From NCBI GenBank assembly GCA_051646925.1, contig JBOFDK010000086.1, positions 1 through 64,000 on the forward strand: 64,000 nt of DNA, written 5' to 3'. Numbering within the stretch: position 1 is the stretch's first letter; every line of letters starts with the position of its first letter. Of the stretch, positions 25,850-35,658 are shown one piece after another. The notes below the pieces were generated by a model, which did no database searches, was not told the origin of the DNA, and was given only the letters and a program-made list of their open reading frames with translations. A program made the position numbers and the translations under genes. Source of the DNA: JBOFDK01 sp051646925. GTDB taxonomy: Bacteria > Bacillota > Clostridia > Lachnospirales > Cellulosilyticaceae.

Positions 25850-27522
25850 TTTTTTTTTGACAACAAATTATAACTTTTTTCTATAATTTGTTCATTTGTA
25901 ATAAATACATTATGAATATTTAGCTGCGTAACTAACATTGAAGAATGTAGTATTATATTTCTAACTAAATTTTCATTAATATCTTTTTCTTTTCTTTGTT
26001 CTTCATTTAGCATAATATTTAACCAATCAAGTCTACTTGTAAGCTCTTTGATACCGTCATTTCTACAAAATGGCTTAATACTTACTGTCATTCCCACAAC
26101 TATTAAGCCTATACTTAAATAAATAATTCTATAGAAAAAAAGTTCATACACACCAATTCCAAAAGTCGAAAAACATATAGCTAAAATCGTCAAGAAAAAT
26201 GACACTCTATAATAATCTTTAAACATATATACACCATAAAATGCAATTATAATAAGTGCTACCGCTGCCCACTGACTACTTATTACCTCAACTACTATTA
26301 CTACTAAAATACACCCTGCAACATTACTTTTAAACCTATCTCCTCTTATAGCCATCGTTTCTTCGTAGTAAGGAAGTGTTACAGCTATAATAGGTATCAC
26401 AACCCAAATCACTTTGTAAAAACCTAATACACTTACAATTCCTAACATAATTGTTAAAACAATCGCCATCCTAAGTGCAAAATTAAACTTAATACTTTTC
26501 GTATCTATACATTGTTTTGCATCTTTTTTTAATATTCTTTTCGAAGTATTTTTCCACTCACAAAAATTATATTCTTCACCATTTTGCACTAACTTTTCAA
26601 AATATAAAAATGCTTTTTCTATTCCATCAAAAATTTCTACGATTTCACAACTACATATATAACTACTCTCTTTACTTATAATCTCCAAATGTGATATTAC
26701 TTCTCCAATTGTTTTTTTCTCTAAAAAACATTCTTCAACTATATTCATATCTACTATAAGTTTCTGTATTTCTTCTTCTGATATTTGTTTATCACACATT
26801 TTTTTGTAAATAGTTTTTAGTTTTACCGAAAAATGACTTAAATTAATATAAAACTGAAAATTTAATTTTCCTTTGTTTGTCGTTAAAAATTGTTTATAAC
26901 CACTTTTATAAATTCCACTTGCTACTTCATTTAATTTTATATTTATTTCCATCTGTTGCTTTTCATCAAATTTATTTTGCTGAATATTTTTCACTTGCAA
27001 AATTAATAAACTCCATACTTTTATTAATTTTGGATCTAACATAAAACGTTTTCTAGATTGTGATAACCAACTACTAATAAAAATAATAAATAACGTCGTT
27101 ATTACTAACATAATTCTATCTGGAAGTTCTGATATTGAAATACTGCTATACTGACAAAAAACATACAATAATATAAACGTTTTATACGAAATTTGATCAT
27201 ATGGTTTCATACGCAAAAATATAATTGCAAATATTGTTATACTATTAATAATTATACCCGCTACATAATTTTGCCCAGCCCCAAATGCACAACATACAAT
27301 TACTGTATCAAATAAAACTAATCTTACAAATTTTACCCACTTTTTTACACTCCAATCTTCTTGGTCATACACACTTGCACCAAGTACCATAACAAATGCA
27401 ATCATCATATTTTCTTTTCCAAACAAATACCCCATAAGAAATGTCGTTAAAATACCTACTGTTCCTTTTTGAAAAATATCTTTCCAATCAATTTCTTGTT
27501 TTTTCTTCCAATACTTAAGCAT
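25846..27522 (-). CDS. FUSC-like integral membrane protein
   Basis: 558 residues. Two sets of hydrophobic segments (about residues 20-145 and 345-480) separated by a helical cytoplasmic region. The pattern and the second block (MLGIVSVLGFYKVIWVVIPIIAVTLPYYEETM...RFKSNVAGCILVV) fit the fusaric-acid-resistance (FUSC/aromatic acid exporter) family. The compound exported is unknown. It converges with pstB and overlaps its 3' end by four bases. Confidence 0.75.
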   Translation of the reverse strand: MLKYWKKKQEIDWKDIFQKGTVGILTTFLMGYLFGKENMMIAFVMVLGASVYDQEDWSVKKWVKFVRLVLFDTVIVCCAFGAGQNYVAGIIINSITIFAIIFLRMKPYDQISYKTFILLYVFCQYSSISISELPDRIMLVITTLFIIFISSWLSQSRKRFMLDPKLIKVWSLLILQVKNIQQNKFDEKQQMEINIKLNEVASGIYKSGYKQFLTTNKGKLNFQFYINLSHFSVKLKTIYKKMCDKQISEEEIQKLIVDMNIVEECFLEKKTIGEVISHLEIISKESSYICSCEIVEIFDGIEKAFLYFEKLVQNGEEYNFCEWKNTSKRILKKDAKQCIDTKSIKFNFALRMAIVLTIMLGIVSVLGFYKVIWVVIPIIAVTLPYYEETMAIRGDRFKSNVAGCILVVIVVEVISSQWAAVALIIIAFYGVYMFKDYYRVSFFLTILAICFSTFGIGVYELFFYRIIYLSIGLIVVGMTVSIKPFCRNDGIKELTSRLDWLNIMLNEEQRKEKDINENLVRNIILHSSMLVTQLNIHNVFITNEQIIEKSYNLLSKKN

Positions 27523-27651
27523 AATTTACCCTATTTCTTTTTATTGTAGTTCTTATTATTTTTTATATTACCTAATTCTATATCTTTCTTGTTGTATTTT
27601 CTACACTATTTATTATGTAGTTTTTGTTATTTTTTTTATATTATTCCAATA

Positions 27652-27692
27652 AATAAACAGGTATCGCCTTTTTATTGGCAATACCTGTTTAT
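27652..27692. terminator. Terminator after the dus gene
   Basis: Hairpin arms AATAAACAGGTAT...and GGCAATACCTGTTTATT with one G-T pair. It lies at the stop codon of the dihydrouridine synthase gene. Confidence 0.8.
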
Positions 27693-28652
27693 TTATCGTA
27701 CTATTTGGATATTTGTAGTTTCAATCAAATTTTTAACTAATAATTCATAATCTTTAATTGTAGTACTCTTTTTAATTTTCTTTAATTGTTTTTCAGCATC
27801 TACAAATAATCTTCCTAAATAAAACCAAAGTTCTTTCATCTTAAATAATACATTTCTTTCACCTGATAAATTTTCTATATAATCTTCCAATAATTTATTA
27901 TGAAATTCATATATTTTATCTTTATACAATTGTTCATTTAATGTATATTTTTGATGCGTATACTCGTCCCATAGCCCTGGATTTGCAAGAATTCCACGAC
28001 CAATCATAACAGAGTCTATTATTTCAAATCGCTCTTTTACTTTATCTATACTTTCTTTTGTAACTAAATCTCCGTTATAACAAAGTTTATGCCTACTATG
28101 CTCACATGCATATTCTATACATTCATAGTTTGGTGTATTTTTATAAAAGTCACTTCTTACTCTTGGATGAATAATAAGCTCCTCTAGTGGAAAATCATTT
28201 AATATATCCAGTATCTTTGGAAATTCTTCTGCATTTTCCATACCTAACCTTGTTTTAATAGAAATTTTCACATCGGGTTTATTATAAATTTCTTCTAAAA
28301 ATTTTTTTAATTGTTCTAGATTTTGTAAAAACCCAGCACCTTTGCCTTTTGATACAACTGTACCTGATGGGCATCCCAAATTTAAATTAACCTCTTCATA
28401 TCCATATTCTAATAATTGACTACATGTCCTATTAAAATAATCACTATTATTTGTTAATATTTGAGGCACAACATATATACCTTCATTATTAATTGGTAAA
28501 ATATCATTTTTTTCTCTTGATGAAAATTTACCATGTTGGTTTGGTGAAATAAACGGTGTAAAATACTTATCTGCTTTTTCAAAATAATGACTATGTGCAT
28601 TTCGAAAAATATATCCCGTTAATCCTTCCATCGGAGCCAAATAAAATTTCAT
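27693..28652 (-). CDS. tRNA-dihydrouridine synthase
   Basis: Flavoenzyme that reduces uridine in tRNA D-loops. YLAPMEGLTGYIFRNAHS at the N-terminus binds FMN, NLNLGCPSGTVVSKGKGAGF holds the catalytic cysteine, and SIKTRLGM, IIHPRVRSDFY, CYNGDLVTKES and GRGILANPGLW complete the barrel. 319 residues. The ribosome site TAAGGAG precedes the ATG. It follows the small winged-helix gene by 11 bp, so they are probably in one transcript. Confidence 0.93.
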   Translation of the reverse strand: MKFYLAPMEGLTGYIFRNAHSHYFEKADKYFTPFISPNQHGKFSSREKNDILPINNEGIYVVPQILTNNSDYFNRTCSQLLEYGYEEVNLNLGCPSGTVVSKGKGAGFLQNLEQLKKFLEEIYNKPDVKISIKTRLGMENAEEFPKILDILNDFPLEELIIHPRVRSDFYKNTPNYECIEYACEHSRHKLCYNGDLVTKESIDKVKERFEIIDSVMIGRGILANPGLWDEYTHQKYTLNEQLYKDKIYEFHNKLLEDYIENLSGERNVLFKMKELWFYLGRLFVDAEKQLKKIKKSTTIKDYELLVKNLIETTNIQIVR

Positions 28653-28663
28653 TTTTCCACTCC

Positions 28664-28897
28664 TTATTTTAAAACACCTTTTGCTTTTAAATATTTTTCT
28701 AATCCTTTTCTATTCACTTGAACAAAGTATTCTGACATTTCCTTTGTACTATAGCTAATCATTCCACATTGTCTTGCTCCTCGTAAAACTTCACGAACTT
28801 CTTGTCTAGATGCATTACATTTATATCCTATTTTTTCCATGCTTTCTACACCATTATAAAAACATTTTAAAATTTTTAACGTATTATTATCACTCAT
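28664..28897 (-). CDS. Small winged-helix-like protein
   Basis: 77 residues; helical with a winged-helix pattern (ESMEKIGYKCNASRQEVREVLRGARQCGMISY, then EYFVQVNRKGLEKYLKAKG). It might bind nucleic acid. The AAGAGGTAAATA site precedes the ATG. It is between dinG-like and dus genes and is probably read with the latter. No family name recognised. Confidence 0.7.
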   Translation of the reverse strand: MSDNNTLKILKCFYNGVESMEKIGYKCNASRQEVREVLRGARQCGMISYSTKEMSEYFVQVNRKGLEKYLKAKGVLK

Positions 28898-28964
28898 TAT
28901 TTACCTCTTTTTTATTATTATTTATAGTCATATATTTTACTAATACTTATAATTATATCTTTTA

Positions 28965-30875
28965 CTATTTTAATGTTTTTAACTCAACACCTTTAGGTAG
29001 TGCTTTTATTATATGTTCTTCCCATGGCATACCATCTATCGGTACGAATAAAACAATTTTTCCGCAATCATCTTCTTTTCTAATTAGACGACCACAACCT
29101 TGTTTCAGCTTAAGTGCCATTTCAGGATAATCTACGATTACTTTTGGATCAAGATTTTCAGCTGCTGCATCTTGTCTTTTCACTTCTTGCACTGGATCAT
29201 GTAGCGCAAATGGAAGTTCCCAAATTACAACCATAGTTAATGCATCTCCTGGAATATCAATACCTTCCCAAAAATGCGTACCTACTAATACTGTATCTGT
29301 TTCTTGTCTAAATTTACGAATTAGATATCCACGCTCTGCTTCATCTTCAAACATAATTTCAAAATCAAAAGTATAATTTTTTAGTTGTTTTTTAAGCTTT
29401 GCCATTTCTTCTTTACTATTTAGTAAAATTAATGAACGTCCTTTATTTTCAACTATACATTCCACTAATTTTTCAATTCTATTTTCGCCAATATACTTCT
29501 CAATTGTAATTTGATTTTCTAAGTCAAAAGGACTACCAATAGTTGATGATGTCATATTATCAATTCCCATACTTCGTTTGAAATACGAAAAATCTCCATC
29601 ATTACTAAGTGTTGCTGACGTTAAAACAACTGGAAGTTCTTTGCTCCATAAAAATTTATTTAGCAACGTATTTACATGTCTTGGTACAATCCAAAATGTA
29701 CAATTATCTTCTTCAAACCACACAAGACTTTCTTTTCCATTGTTTTTACATAATAGCGAAAGTGCGGCTGTCACAAACTCTAATCTTCCTTCAAATGCCT
29801 GTATTTGGTGTGATTCTAACGATTCTGTATATAACTCTTGTTCTATTTGCATTTCAACTAATAAATTATCTAATGCTTTTTTTAGCCCTAGTGCTGTTTT
29901 AAGTAATTGTTCATCTACATTTACAGCTTGGCGTTCTGACGTATCATCGCGAACTAATCTTTCTTCAATATTAGTAAAAAACTCCTCAAGCAACGTTTCT
30001 ATTTGTTCTGTCACTATGTGTAGCGATTCTCTTGCCCCTTGTAAGTCGCATAGCATAGAAACCATTTCATCCATCTCATCTCTAGCTACACCAAATCCAC
30101 TTTCCATAGCCGCTGGCAATAAAATACGATGTCCTTCATCAAAAACAACCGCACTATAGTCTGGCAATATAGTAGATTGTCCTCTATCTTTACATTCTTG
30201 TCTTGTCCATAAATCTTGAAAAAATGTACGATGGTCTACAACTATTAAATCCCTTGCTTGGCTATAGTATTGTTTTGATTTTACTAAACGACAATATCCC
30301 CTTGCTGCACATAAATCACAGTTTAGTGATGGTTCCCATTTTATTTTTGACCAAACTTCATCTTCAAGCATTGGAACTTCACTTCTCTCACCAACTGTAG
30401 TTTTTCCAAGCCATTCCATTACATAGTCACTATGTTCTTCAAGTTCATCTTTATATTCATCTGCTTTTAAATCACAAATGTATTGATGCGGACTTTTTGC
30501 CATTCTTGCATCTACATCTAAATCTAGCAATTTTGATAAAGTTTGAATATCTCCAGTATCTCCTGCTAACTGTTCTTGAAGTGCTGTCGTTGCACATGCA
30601 ATTACTACAGGTTTTCCTGTCATTCTTGCATATGGAATTGCCGACATTAGATATGCAAATGTTTTTCCAGTACCTAGTCCTGCTTCTGCTAAATGGATTT
30701 TTTTCTGCGCAAAGCCATCTGCGATTTGGAACGCTGTAAAAATTTGCTCATCACGTACTTCATAATCTTTTTCTGGCAAAATATCATAAAACACATCCCC
30801 GACCCATTCTACAAGGCCACTATTAAATGTTTTAAGATCTTTATATTGAAAAGGCATTTTTTTATTTACAATCAT
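28965..30875 (-). CDS. DinG/XPD-family ATP-dependent DNA helicase
   Basis: 636 residues. Walker A AEAGLGTGKTFAYLM, motif II DEGH, GTHFWEGIDIPG and GRLIRKEDDCG are helicase motifs. Four cysteines (YICDLK, CDLCAARGYC) form a likely [4Fe-4S] domain as in XPD/DinG. A 5'-3' DNA unwinding role in repair is expected. The start at 30875 has AGGAGAC upstream. Confidence 0.9.
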   Translation of the reverse strand: MIVNKKMPFQYKDLKTFNSGLVEWVGDVFYDILPEKDYEVRDEQIFTAFQIADGFAQKKIHLAEAGLGTGKTFAYLMSAIPYARMTGKPVVIACATTALQEQLAGDTGDIQTLSKLLDLDVDARMAKSPHQYICDLKADEYKDELEEHSDYVMEWLGKTTVGERSEVPMLEDEVWSKIKWEPSLNCDLCAARGYCRLVKSKQYYSQARDLIVVDHRTFFQDLWTRQECKDRGQSTILPDYSAVVFDEGHRILLPAAMESGFGVARDEMDEMVSMLCDLQGARESLHIVTEQIETLLEEFFTNIEERLVRDDTSERQAVNVDEQLLKTALGLKKALDNLLVEMQIEQELYTESLESHQIQAFEGRLEFVTAALSLLCKNNGKESLVWFEEDNCTFWIVPRHVNTLLNKFLWSKELPVVLTSATLSNDGDFSYFKRSMGIDNMTSSTIGSPFDLENQITIEKYIGENRIEKLVECIVENKGRSLILLNSKEEMAKLKKQLKNYTFDFEIMFEDEAERGYLIRKFRQETDTVLVGTHFWEGIDIPGDALTMVVIWELPFALHDPVQEVKRQDAAAENLDPKVIVDYPEMALKLKQGCGRLIRKEDDCGKIVLFVPIDGMPWEEHIIKALPKGVELKTLK

Positions 30876-30955
30876 GTGAGTCTCCTATATTAATTATCCA
30901 ATATATTTATATATACTTAAATTTTATCACATTCTGTCAACGTACACACTTATAA

Positions 30956-31624
30956 TTATAGTACTCCTAATTGCTTTTTCGCCTCAGGTAATATCCGTAT
31001 AAATGCCTCATAAAAAGTTTCATTTTCCTTAACATCTAAATTATAAAAAGTTTTAATTAAATAATCATTTAGTTGACATCTTTCTTCTTCATCATATACA
31101 AATTTCAATCTAAACTGCAATGCCTTTAACAGTTTGTACCATTCTATAATAAATTTTTTATTTTCATCATAATCTTTAATTCCTATCCAATCACTAACTT
31201 TAATAGGACTTAAATCATTCATAACACACGTTCCAACTTGTAAAAAATATTTAAAATTATCATTTTCATAAACTCTTCCAAGCGGAAATAATCTACAAAT
31301 ATTTGGACGTTGCCCATGAATACTACATCTTCCTTTTTCATTTAAAAAACTACATTGCTGACGTTCTCCAACCATTTTTAAATAAGGCAACATTAACTTA
31401 TTATTTTTTTGCAATGCAATTTTTTTATCACATAGCATATCAAATGTTTCATTTAAGTATGTTGTCATTTCATATACATCAAACGGCGTTAATTCTACTA
31501 AATCACCTATTTGATGACAACACGTATAACACCCATTACAACCTCTTGTATCTGCATTTACAATATCATCATAATCATATAATTTTCCATCTGATATACC
31601 TTCTAAAGTTTTTAGTGTCCTCAT
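30956..31624 (-). CDS. YkgJ-type zinc/iron-chelating cysteine-cluster protein
   Basis: 222 residues with the CxxCxxCC cluster (RGCNGCYTCCHQIG, about residues 28-40), then CSFLNEKGRCSIHGQRPNICRLFPLGR. Such proteins bind Zn or Fe and have no assigned reaction. It stands in the same direction as rsmH, with a 32-bp gap, so it may be cotranscribed. Confidence 0.85.
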   Translation of the reverse strand: MRTLKTLEGISDGKLYDYDDIVNADTRGCNGCYTCCHQIGDLVELTPFDVYEMTTYLNETFDMLCDKKIALQKNNKLMLPYLKMVGERQQCSFLNEKGRCSIHGQRPNICRLFPLGRVYENDNFKYFLQVGTCVMNDLSPIKVSDWIGIKDYDENKKFIIEWYKLLKALQFRLKFVYDEEERCQLNDYLIKTFYNLDVKENETFYEAFIRILPEAKKQLGVL

Positions 31625-31656
31625 ATTTTTCTCCTTTGTATCCTGCTAGCACTAAA

Positions 31657-32742
31657 CTATGCCCGAATAGCCCAGCGCATTTTTGTACAACTTGCACGTC
31701 CATTTCGGTTACACTCTTCGCGTGTTGGACGAATAACATCTGTTGCAATCTCTTTATACATACCTTCATTTTTGAATCTTTTAAATGATTTTTTCACAAG
31801 ACGATCTTCTCCTGAATGAAATGTAAGAATTGCTACACGTCCACCTGGTGCAAGCACATCTGGTAATTTTTCTAACAACGCTTCTAAAACTTCAAATTCA
31901 CTATTTACTTCAATTCTAAGTGCTTGAAAACAACGTTGACAAGATTTTTTTATCATCTTTTCTTGTTCTCTTAATGGTAAAAATTGCAATGTTTCCTCTA
32001 TTATATTTCTTAAATCACTTGTCGTTTCTATAACTTTACGTTTTTTGATTGCCCCAACTATTGCACGTGCAATTTCCGTTGCATATGGTTCATCTGCATT
32101 TTCTATAAACATACCTTCTAACTCAGCAAATGTTACATCTTTTAAGCGTTCCGCTGCTGATATTCCAGTATTCGGATTTAATCTAAGATCTAGTGGCCCA
32201 TCTTGTTTATAAGTAAAACCTCGTTCTGGATTATCTATTTGCATTGAAGAAACACCCAAATCTGCTAATATAAAGTCAAATTTTCCATATTCTTGTGCAA
32301 CTAAATCGATATTTGCAAAATTTTGTTCTATAATAGTTAAAATTTCCGGACCATATCCTAAATTTTCAAGTCTATTTTTTGTTTTTACAATTTCAATTGG
32401 ATCTACATCTAGCGCATACAAATGCCCTTCACCTTCTAGGCATTTTAATAAAGAAGCTGAATGTCCTCCATAACCAAGCGTTACATCTAATCCTTTTTCA
32501 CCCGGCTGAACTTTTAAAAAATCAAGTATTTCATCAACACAAATAGAAATATGCATTCCAGCTGGTGTACTACCTTTTTGTTTTACTTTTTCAACTGTAT
32601 CACTATATTTTTCAGGCTGATGCTCTTTATATTTTTCGCTAAATTTTCTAGGATGAGTACCTTTATACCTTACTCTTCTTTTGTACTGTTGTTCTCCTGT
32701 ATTTTGCTGTTGTTCTACTGTGTTTTTTTCTTGATTATCCAT
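31657..32742 (-). CDS. rsmH: 16S rRNA m4C1402 methyltransferase with N-terminal extension
   Basis: Methylates N4 of C1402 of 16S rRNA using AdoMet. Motifs LDVTLGYGGHSASLLKCLEGEGHLYALDVD, DFILADLGVSSMQIDNPERGF, CFQALRIEVNSE and LTFHSGEDRLVKKSFK are present. Residues 1-60 (Q/K/E/R-rich, ending VKQKGSTPAG) extend beyond the usual start, and the core starts at about MHISICVDEILDFL. I chose the ATG at 32742, with AGAGGAAAT upstream. No mraZ or ftsL is adjacent, so it is outside the usual dcw cluster. Confidence 0.93.
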   Translation of the reverse strand: MDNQEKNTVEQQQNTGEQQYKRRVRYKGTHPRKFSEKYKEHQPEKYSDTVEKVKQKGSTPAGMHISICVDEILDFLKVQPGEKGLDVTLGYGGHSASLLKCLEGEGHLYALDVDPIEIVKTKNRLENLGYGPEILTIIEQNFANIDLVAQEYGKFDFILADLGVSSMQIDNPERGFTYKQDGPLDLRLNPNTGISAAERLKDVTFAELEGMFIENADEPYATEIARAIVGAIKKRKVIETTSDLRNIIEETLQFLPLREQEKMIKKSCQRCFQALRIEVNSEFEVLEALLEKLPDVLAPGGRVAILTFHSGEDRLVKKSFKRFKNEGMYKEIATDVIRPTREECNRNGRASCTKMRWAIRA

Positions 32743-32813
32743 ATTTCCTCTTTTCTTCCTTATCACTACTTTATATTAAAAATAATCGAATTTTATTTTC
32801 TATCTTATACTTT

Positions 32814-32856
32814 AATTATTGCCCTTAATTATTAGTTTTAATTAAGGGCAATAATT
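32814..32856. repeat. Perfect inverted repeat between rsmH and the ars operon
   Basis: 16-bp arms AATTATTGCCCTTAAT and ATTAAGGGCAATAATT around a 10-11-nt loop. No clear T run follows on the minus strand. It may be an RNA-stability or termination element after the ars operon. Confidence 0.7.
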
Positions 32857-32876
32857 ATTGTATATATTTATTTTTA

Positions 32877-33215
32877 TTATAATTTTTCAAGTATAGCTAC
32901 AACTTCATCTACTGATAAAACTTTTCCATATGAATGTACTTTTTTATCTATAACAAGTGCTGGTGTTGTCATAATACCATATGTCGCAATTTCTGCAAAA
33001 TCTGTAATATGTTCTATTGCAATATCCATATTCAATTTTTCTAACGCTTTTTGTGTATTTGCTTGTAAATCATGACATTTCGCACACCCACCACCTAATA
33101 TTTTGATACGTGCACCATTTAATTTATTATTTTCTGCATTTTCAATTGTTTCTTTATTACAACTTCCTGCACAACAACATTTTTTCTCTTCTTTTTTTCT
33201 TCTAAATAAACCCAT
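32877..33215 (-). CDS. Thioredoxin-like small redox protein
   Basis: 112 residues. An N-terminal Cys-rich lead (KKCCCAGSCN), then a thioredoxin-like fold with CAKC (C44, C47) in RIKILGGGCAKCHDLQ. It resembles small redox-active disulfide protein 2 (TM0996/MTH895 type). Its place behind the permease and arsC suggests it supplies electrons to ArsC. The cysteine-rich lead may bind metalloid (inference). Confidence 0.8.
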   Translation of the reverse strand: MGLFRRKKEEKKCCCAGSCNKETIENAENNKLNGARIKILGGGCAKCHDLQANTQKALEKLNMDIAIEHITDFAEIATYGIMTTPALVIDKKVHSYGKVLSVDEVVAILEKL

Positions 33216-33258
33216 TTTTATGCCTCCTAATTAATTATCTTCTATTATAATATATTTT

Positions 33259-34272
33259 TTATATAAATAAATTCTGAAATATATTGAACATATAACCAAC
33301 GCCTATAATACCAACTGTGCAAATAACGATAAAAATAGTTAATAATTTAGGTTTAATAGCTTTTCGCAGCATTATCATAGATGGTAAAGAAAGCGTTGTT
33401 ACTGCCATCATAAATGCTAAAATAGTTCCAAGTTGCGCACCTTTTGCTAATAATGCTTCTGCTACAGGAATTGTTCCAAAAATATCTGCATACATAGGTA
33501 TGCCAAGTATAGTTGCAAAAAATACTCCAAACGGATTATTTGACCCTAAAACCATCTCTATCCACTCTGATGGAATCCAATTATGAATAAGCGCTCCGAT
33601 ACCTACTCCAACTAAAATATATGGAATTACTTTTTTGAACGTATCCGTTACTTGTTCTTTTGCATAATTTATTCTATCTTTTTTTGTAAGTGTCATTTCT
33701 TCTATTTCTACTGCAGATGCATTACGAATAAAATCTTCCACTTCATTTTCTAAATGTAATTTTTCTATAATAGTTCCACCTATTACCGCAACAACTAAGC
33801 CTACTATTACATAAAAAACTGCAACTTTAAATCCAAAAATACTCATAAGTAATACAAGTGAAGCTAAATCAACCATTGGTGATGAAATCAAAAAAGAAAA
33901 AGTTACACCAAGTGGAAGTCCTGCACTTGTAAATCCAATAAAAAGCGGAATAGATGAGCATGAACAAAAAGGTGTTACAGTTCCAAGTAATGCACCTACG
34001 ATATTTGCCCACACACCATGAAACTTACTCATTATTTTTTTACTACGTTCCGGCGGAAAATAGCTTTGAATATATGAAATAATAAAAATTAATACACATA
34101 ATAATACTGTAATTTTAATAACATCATATAAAAAAAACTGTATACTTCCACCGATTTTATTCATAGGATTAATTCCTATCAATGACAACATATTACCTAT
34201 CATATCATATAACCATTTCATACCTAGAACTTGGTCTTGTAAAAATGTCCATATAACCGATAAAATATCCAT
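33259..34272 (-). CDS. ArsP/UPF0718-type permease
   Basis: 337 residues, about eight to ten membrane segments. The conserved motif GTVTPFCSCSSIPLFIGFTSAGLPLGVTF... is characteristic of the DUF318/UPF0718 permease group, whose ArsP members export trivalent organoarsenicals. In this operon it probably exports arsenite or methylarsenite. The gene starts 2 bp after arsC ends. No ArsB or Acr3 lies near. Confidence 0.85.
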   Translation of the reverse strand: MDILSVIWTFLQDQVLGMKWLYDMIGNMLSLIGINPMNKIGGSIQFFLYDVIKITVLLCVLIFIISYIQSYFPPERSKKIMSKFHGVWANIVGALLGTVTPFCSCSSIPLFIGFTSAGLPLGVTFSFLISSPMVDLASLVLLMSIFGFKVAVFYVIVGLVVAVIGGTIIEKLHLENEVEDFIRNASAVEIEEMTLTKKDRINYAKEQVTDTFKKVIPYILVGVGIGALIHNWIPSEWIEMVLGSNNPFGVFFATILGIPMYADIFGTIPVAEALLAKGAQLGTILAFMMAVTTLSLPSMIMLRKAIKPKLLTIFIVICTVGIIGVGYMFNIFQNLFI

Positions 34273-34698
34273 TTACTTATCTCCATTTCCGCAAATAACA
34301 CCGTTCTCAATACGACTTTTCAAGTCTAATATTTTCATTTCAATTAATCTAATTGTTTCATTAAATACATCATCACCTTGTCCTGTCGGGTCTTCCAATC
34401 CCCAGTCTTCTATGTGGCTACACTTAATAGAAGGACAACTTACATTGCATCCCATAGTAATAACTACGTCAACTTTAGGTATATCTTCTAACAATTTACT
34501 TTTTTGTGTCATATTCATATCTATTCCATAACGTTCTAAAACTAACCTCACTGCATCTTGGTTAATCATAGGTTTTAACTGTGTTCCAGCTGAATAACTT
34601 TCAAAAATATCACTTCCAAATTTACGACCTAATGCCTCTGCTATTTGTGAACGACATGAATTATGAACACAAATAAAAGCTACTTTAATTTTACTCAT
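34273..34698 (-). CDS. arsC: Arsenate reductase, low-molecular-weight phosphatase type
   Basis: Reduces arsenate to arsenite. Cysteine P-loop CVHNSCRS (C10, C15) near the N-terminus and further cysteines in MGCNVSCPSIKC match the thioredoxin-coupled ArsC class. 141 residues. Overlaps the end of arsR by 8 bp, so translation is probably coupled. Confidence 0.92.
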   Translation of the reverse strand: MSKIKVAFICVHNSCRSQIAEALGRKFGSDIFESYSAGTQLKPMINQDAVRLVLERYGIDMNMTQKSKLLEDIPKVDVVITMGCNVSCPSIKCSHIEDWGLEDPTGQGDDVFNETIRLIEMKILDLKSRIENGVICGNGDK

Positions 34699-35008
34699 TA
34701 GACTTCTCCTCCTTTGATTTAGAACATGGTTGATTTGCAGTAATTATATCCATAAGCGCTACTATCGTACGATTTGCAGTAGTCATATTTAAAGTATACA
34801 TACTCCATATTCCTTCTTTTCTAGAAACTACAATTCCACATTCCATTAAAATTTTCATATGATGTGAAAGTGTTGGTTGTGTAAAATCAAACGATTCTAA
34901 AATCGTACATGCACACGATTCTCCTTCTGATAAGATTTCTACAATTTTCAATCTACTAGAATCACTAAGTGCTTTTAGTGTTTTTGCTAATACATCATGC
35001 TCCATCAT
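34691..35008 (-). CDS. arsR: ArsR-family arsenic-responsive repressor
   Basis: 105 residues, winged helix-turn-helix. The As(III) site CAC is at C32 and C34 (ESCACTILESF), followed by FTQPTLSHHMKILMECG. First gene of the ars operon. An AAGGAG site precedes the ATG, and a palindrome (35025-35038) and promoter lie just upstream. Confidence 0.92.
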   Translation of the reverse strand: MMEHDVLAKTLKALSDSSRLKIVEILSEGESCACTILESFDFTQPTLSHHMKILMECGIVVSRKEGIWSMYTLNMTTANRTIVALMDIITANQPCSKSKEEKSNE

Positions 35009-35024
35009 ATAAAATTCTCCTTTA

Positions 35025-35073
35025 TAATATCGATATTAAACACTATTATAGATGATTTTCTATGTATTTACAA
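35025..35073 (-). promoter_or_regulatory. ars operon promoter with palindromic operator
   Basis: Minus-strand promoter TTGTAA (35068-35073), 17-nt spacer, TATAAT (35045-35050). Just downstream at 35025-35038 is the perfect 14-bp palindrome TAATATCGATATTA. This is a plausible ArsR binding site over the transcription start (inference). Confidence 0.6.
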
Positions 35074-35193
35074 GTACAACCGTGTATTTGCGATATTTTA
35101 ACATTATCATATATACTTTTACCTATGTGTACCCAAGTATATAGCGTTCTACATATACTCCACCTATTCCTATTTAAATATATAGTGTTTTAT

Positions 35194-35232
35194 AAAAAAA
35201 AGTTTAACGGTTATAAACCGCTAAACTTTTTT
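35194..35232 (-). terminator. Terminator after the zinc-ribbon gene
   Basis: Hairpin AAAAGTTTAACGGTT ... AACCGCTAAACTTTT with an A/T run, at the stop codon of the 35231-35524 gene. Confidence 0.8.
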
Positions 35233-35524
35233 ATAATTTATTCAAATAACATATTGGGCAAAAAACATCCCCATCAGTACTACTTGTAGATGCTCCTTTT
35301 ATTTCTTTTCCACAAGTTGCACAACAAACTATATTTAATTGTTCTTCCTCATCTTTTATATAATGCTTACAAGTTGCTTCACATGAATTTTCTTCACACG
35401 TCTCACAATTCGGAGTTGGAAATCCAAACTCACATATATCCATAATATTTTTTTGGTCGCCGTCTCCAGCCTCAATAACACTTTTTAAATTTTTACATGT
35501 TGCACAAATACATATTTCCATCAT
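35231..35524 (-). CDS. Cysteine-rich zinc-ribbon-like protein
   Basis: 97 residues with three cysteine-pair knuckles: MEICICATCKNL, CEFGFPTPNCETCEENSCEATC and CCATCGKEI ... VFCPICYLN. Probably binds two or more zinc ions. Function unknown. The ATG at 35522-35524 has GAGAGGA upstream; the next codon is also ATG. Single gene between ars and a small winged-helix gene. Confidence 0.7.
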   Translation of the reverse strand: MMEICICATCKNLKSVIEAGDGDQKNIMDICEFGFPTPNCETCEENSCEATCKHYIKDEEEQLNIVCCATCGKEIKGASTSSTDGDVFCPICYLNKL

Positions 35525-35618
35525 AAAATTCCTCTCAGTTTTATTATCTTCTACCACTACGTATTGTATCTTACTTTATAGATTATAACATTTTTTTAGT
35601 TCCCTAAGTTTTATTTTA

Positions 35619-35647
35619 TAAAAAAAGTGCCCGCTAGGACACTTTTT
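35619..35647 (-). terminator. Terminator after the 56-residue winged-helix gene
   Basis: Hairpin AAAAGTGCCC-GCTA-GGACACTTTT with A/T runs just after its stop. Confidence 0.75.
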
Positions 35648-35658
35648 AGTTTAATATA

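Noticed and set aside
25846..25900. phoU as next pst gene
   Set aside because: The gene after pstB is convergent and is a FUSC-like membrane protein; phoU is not in the window.
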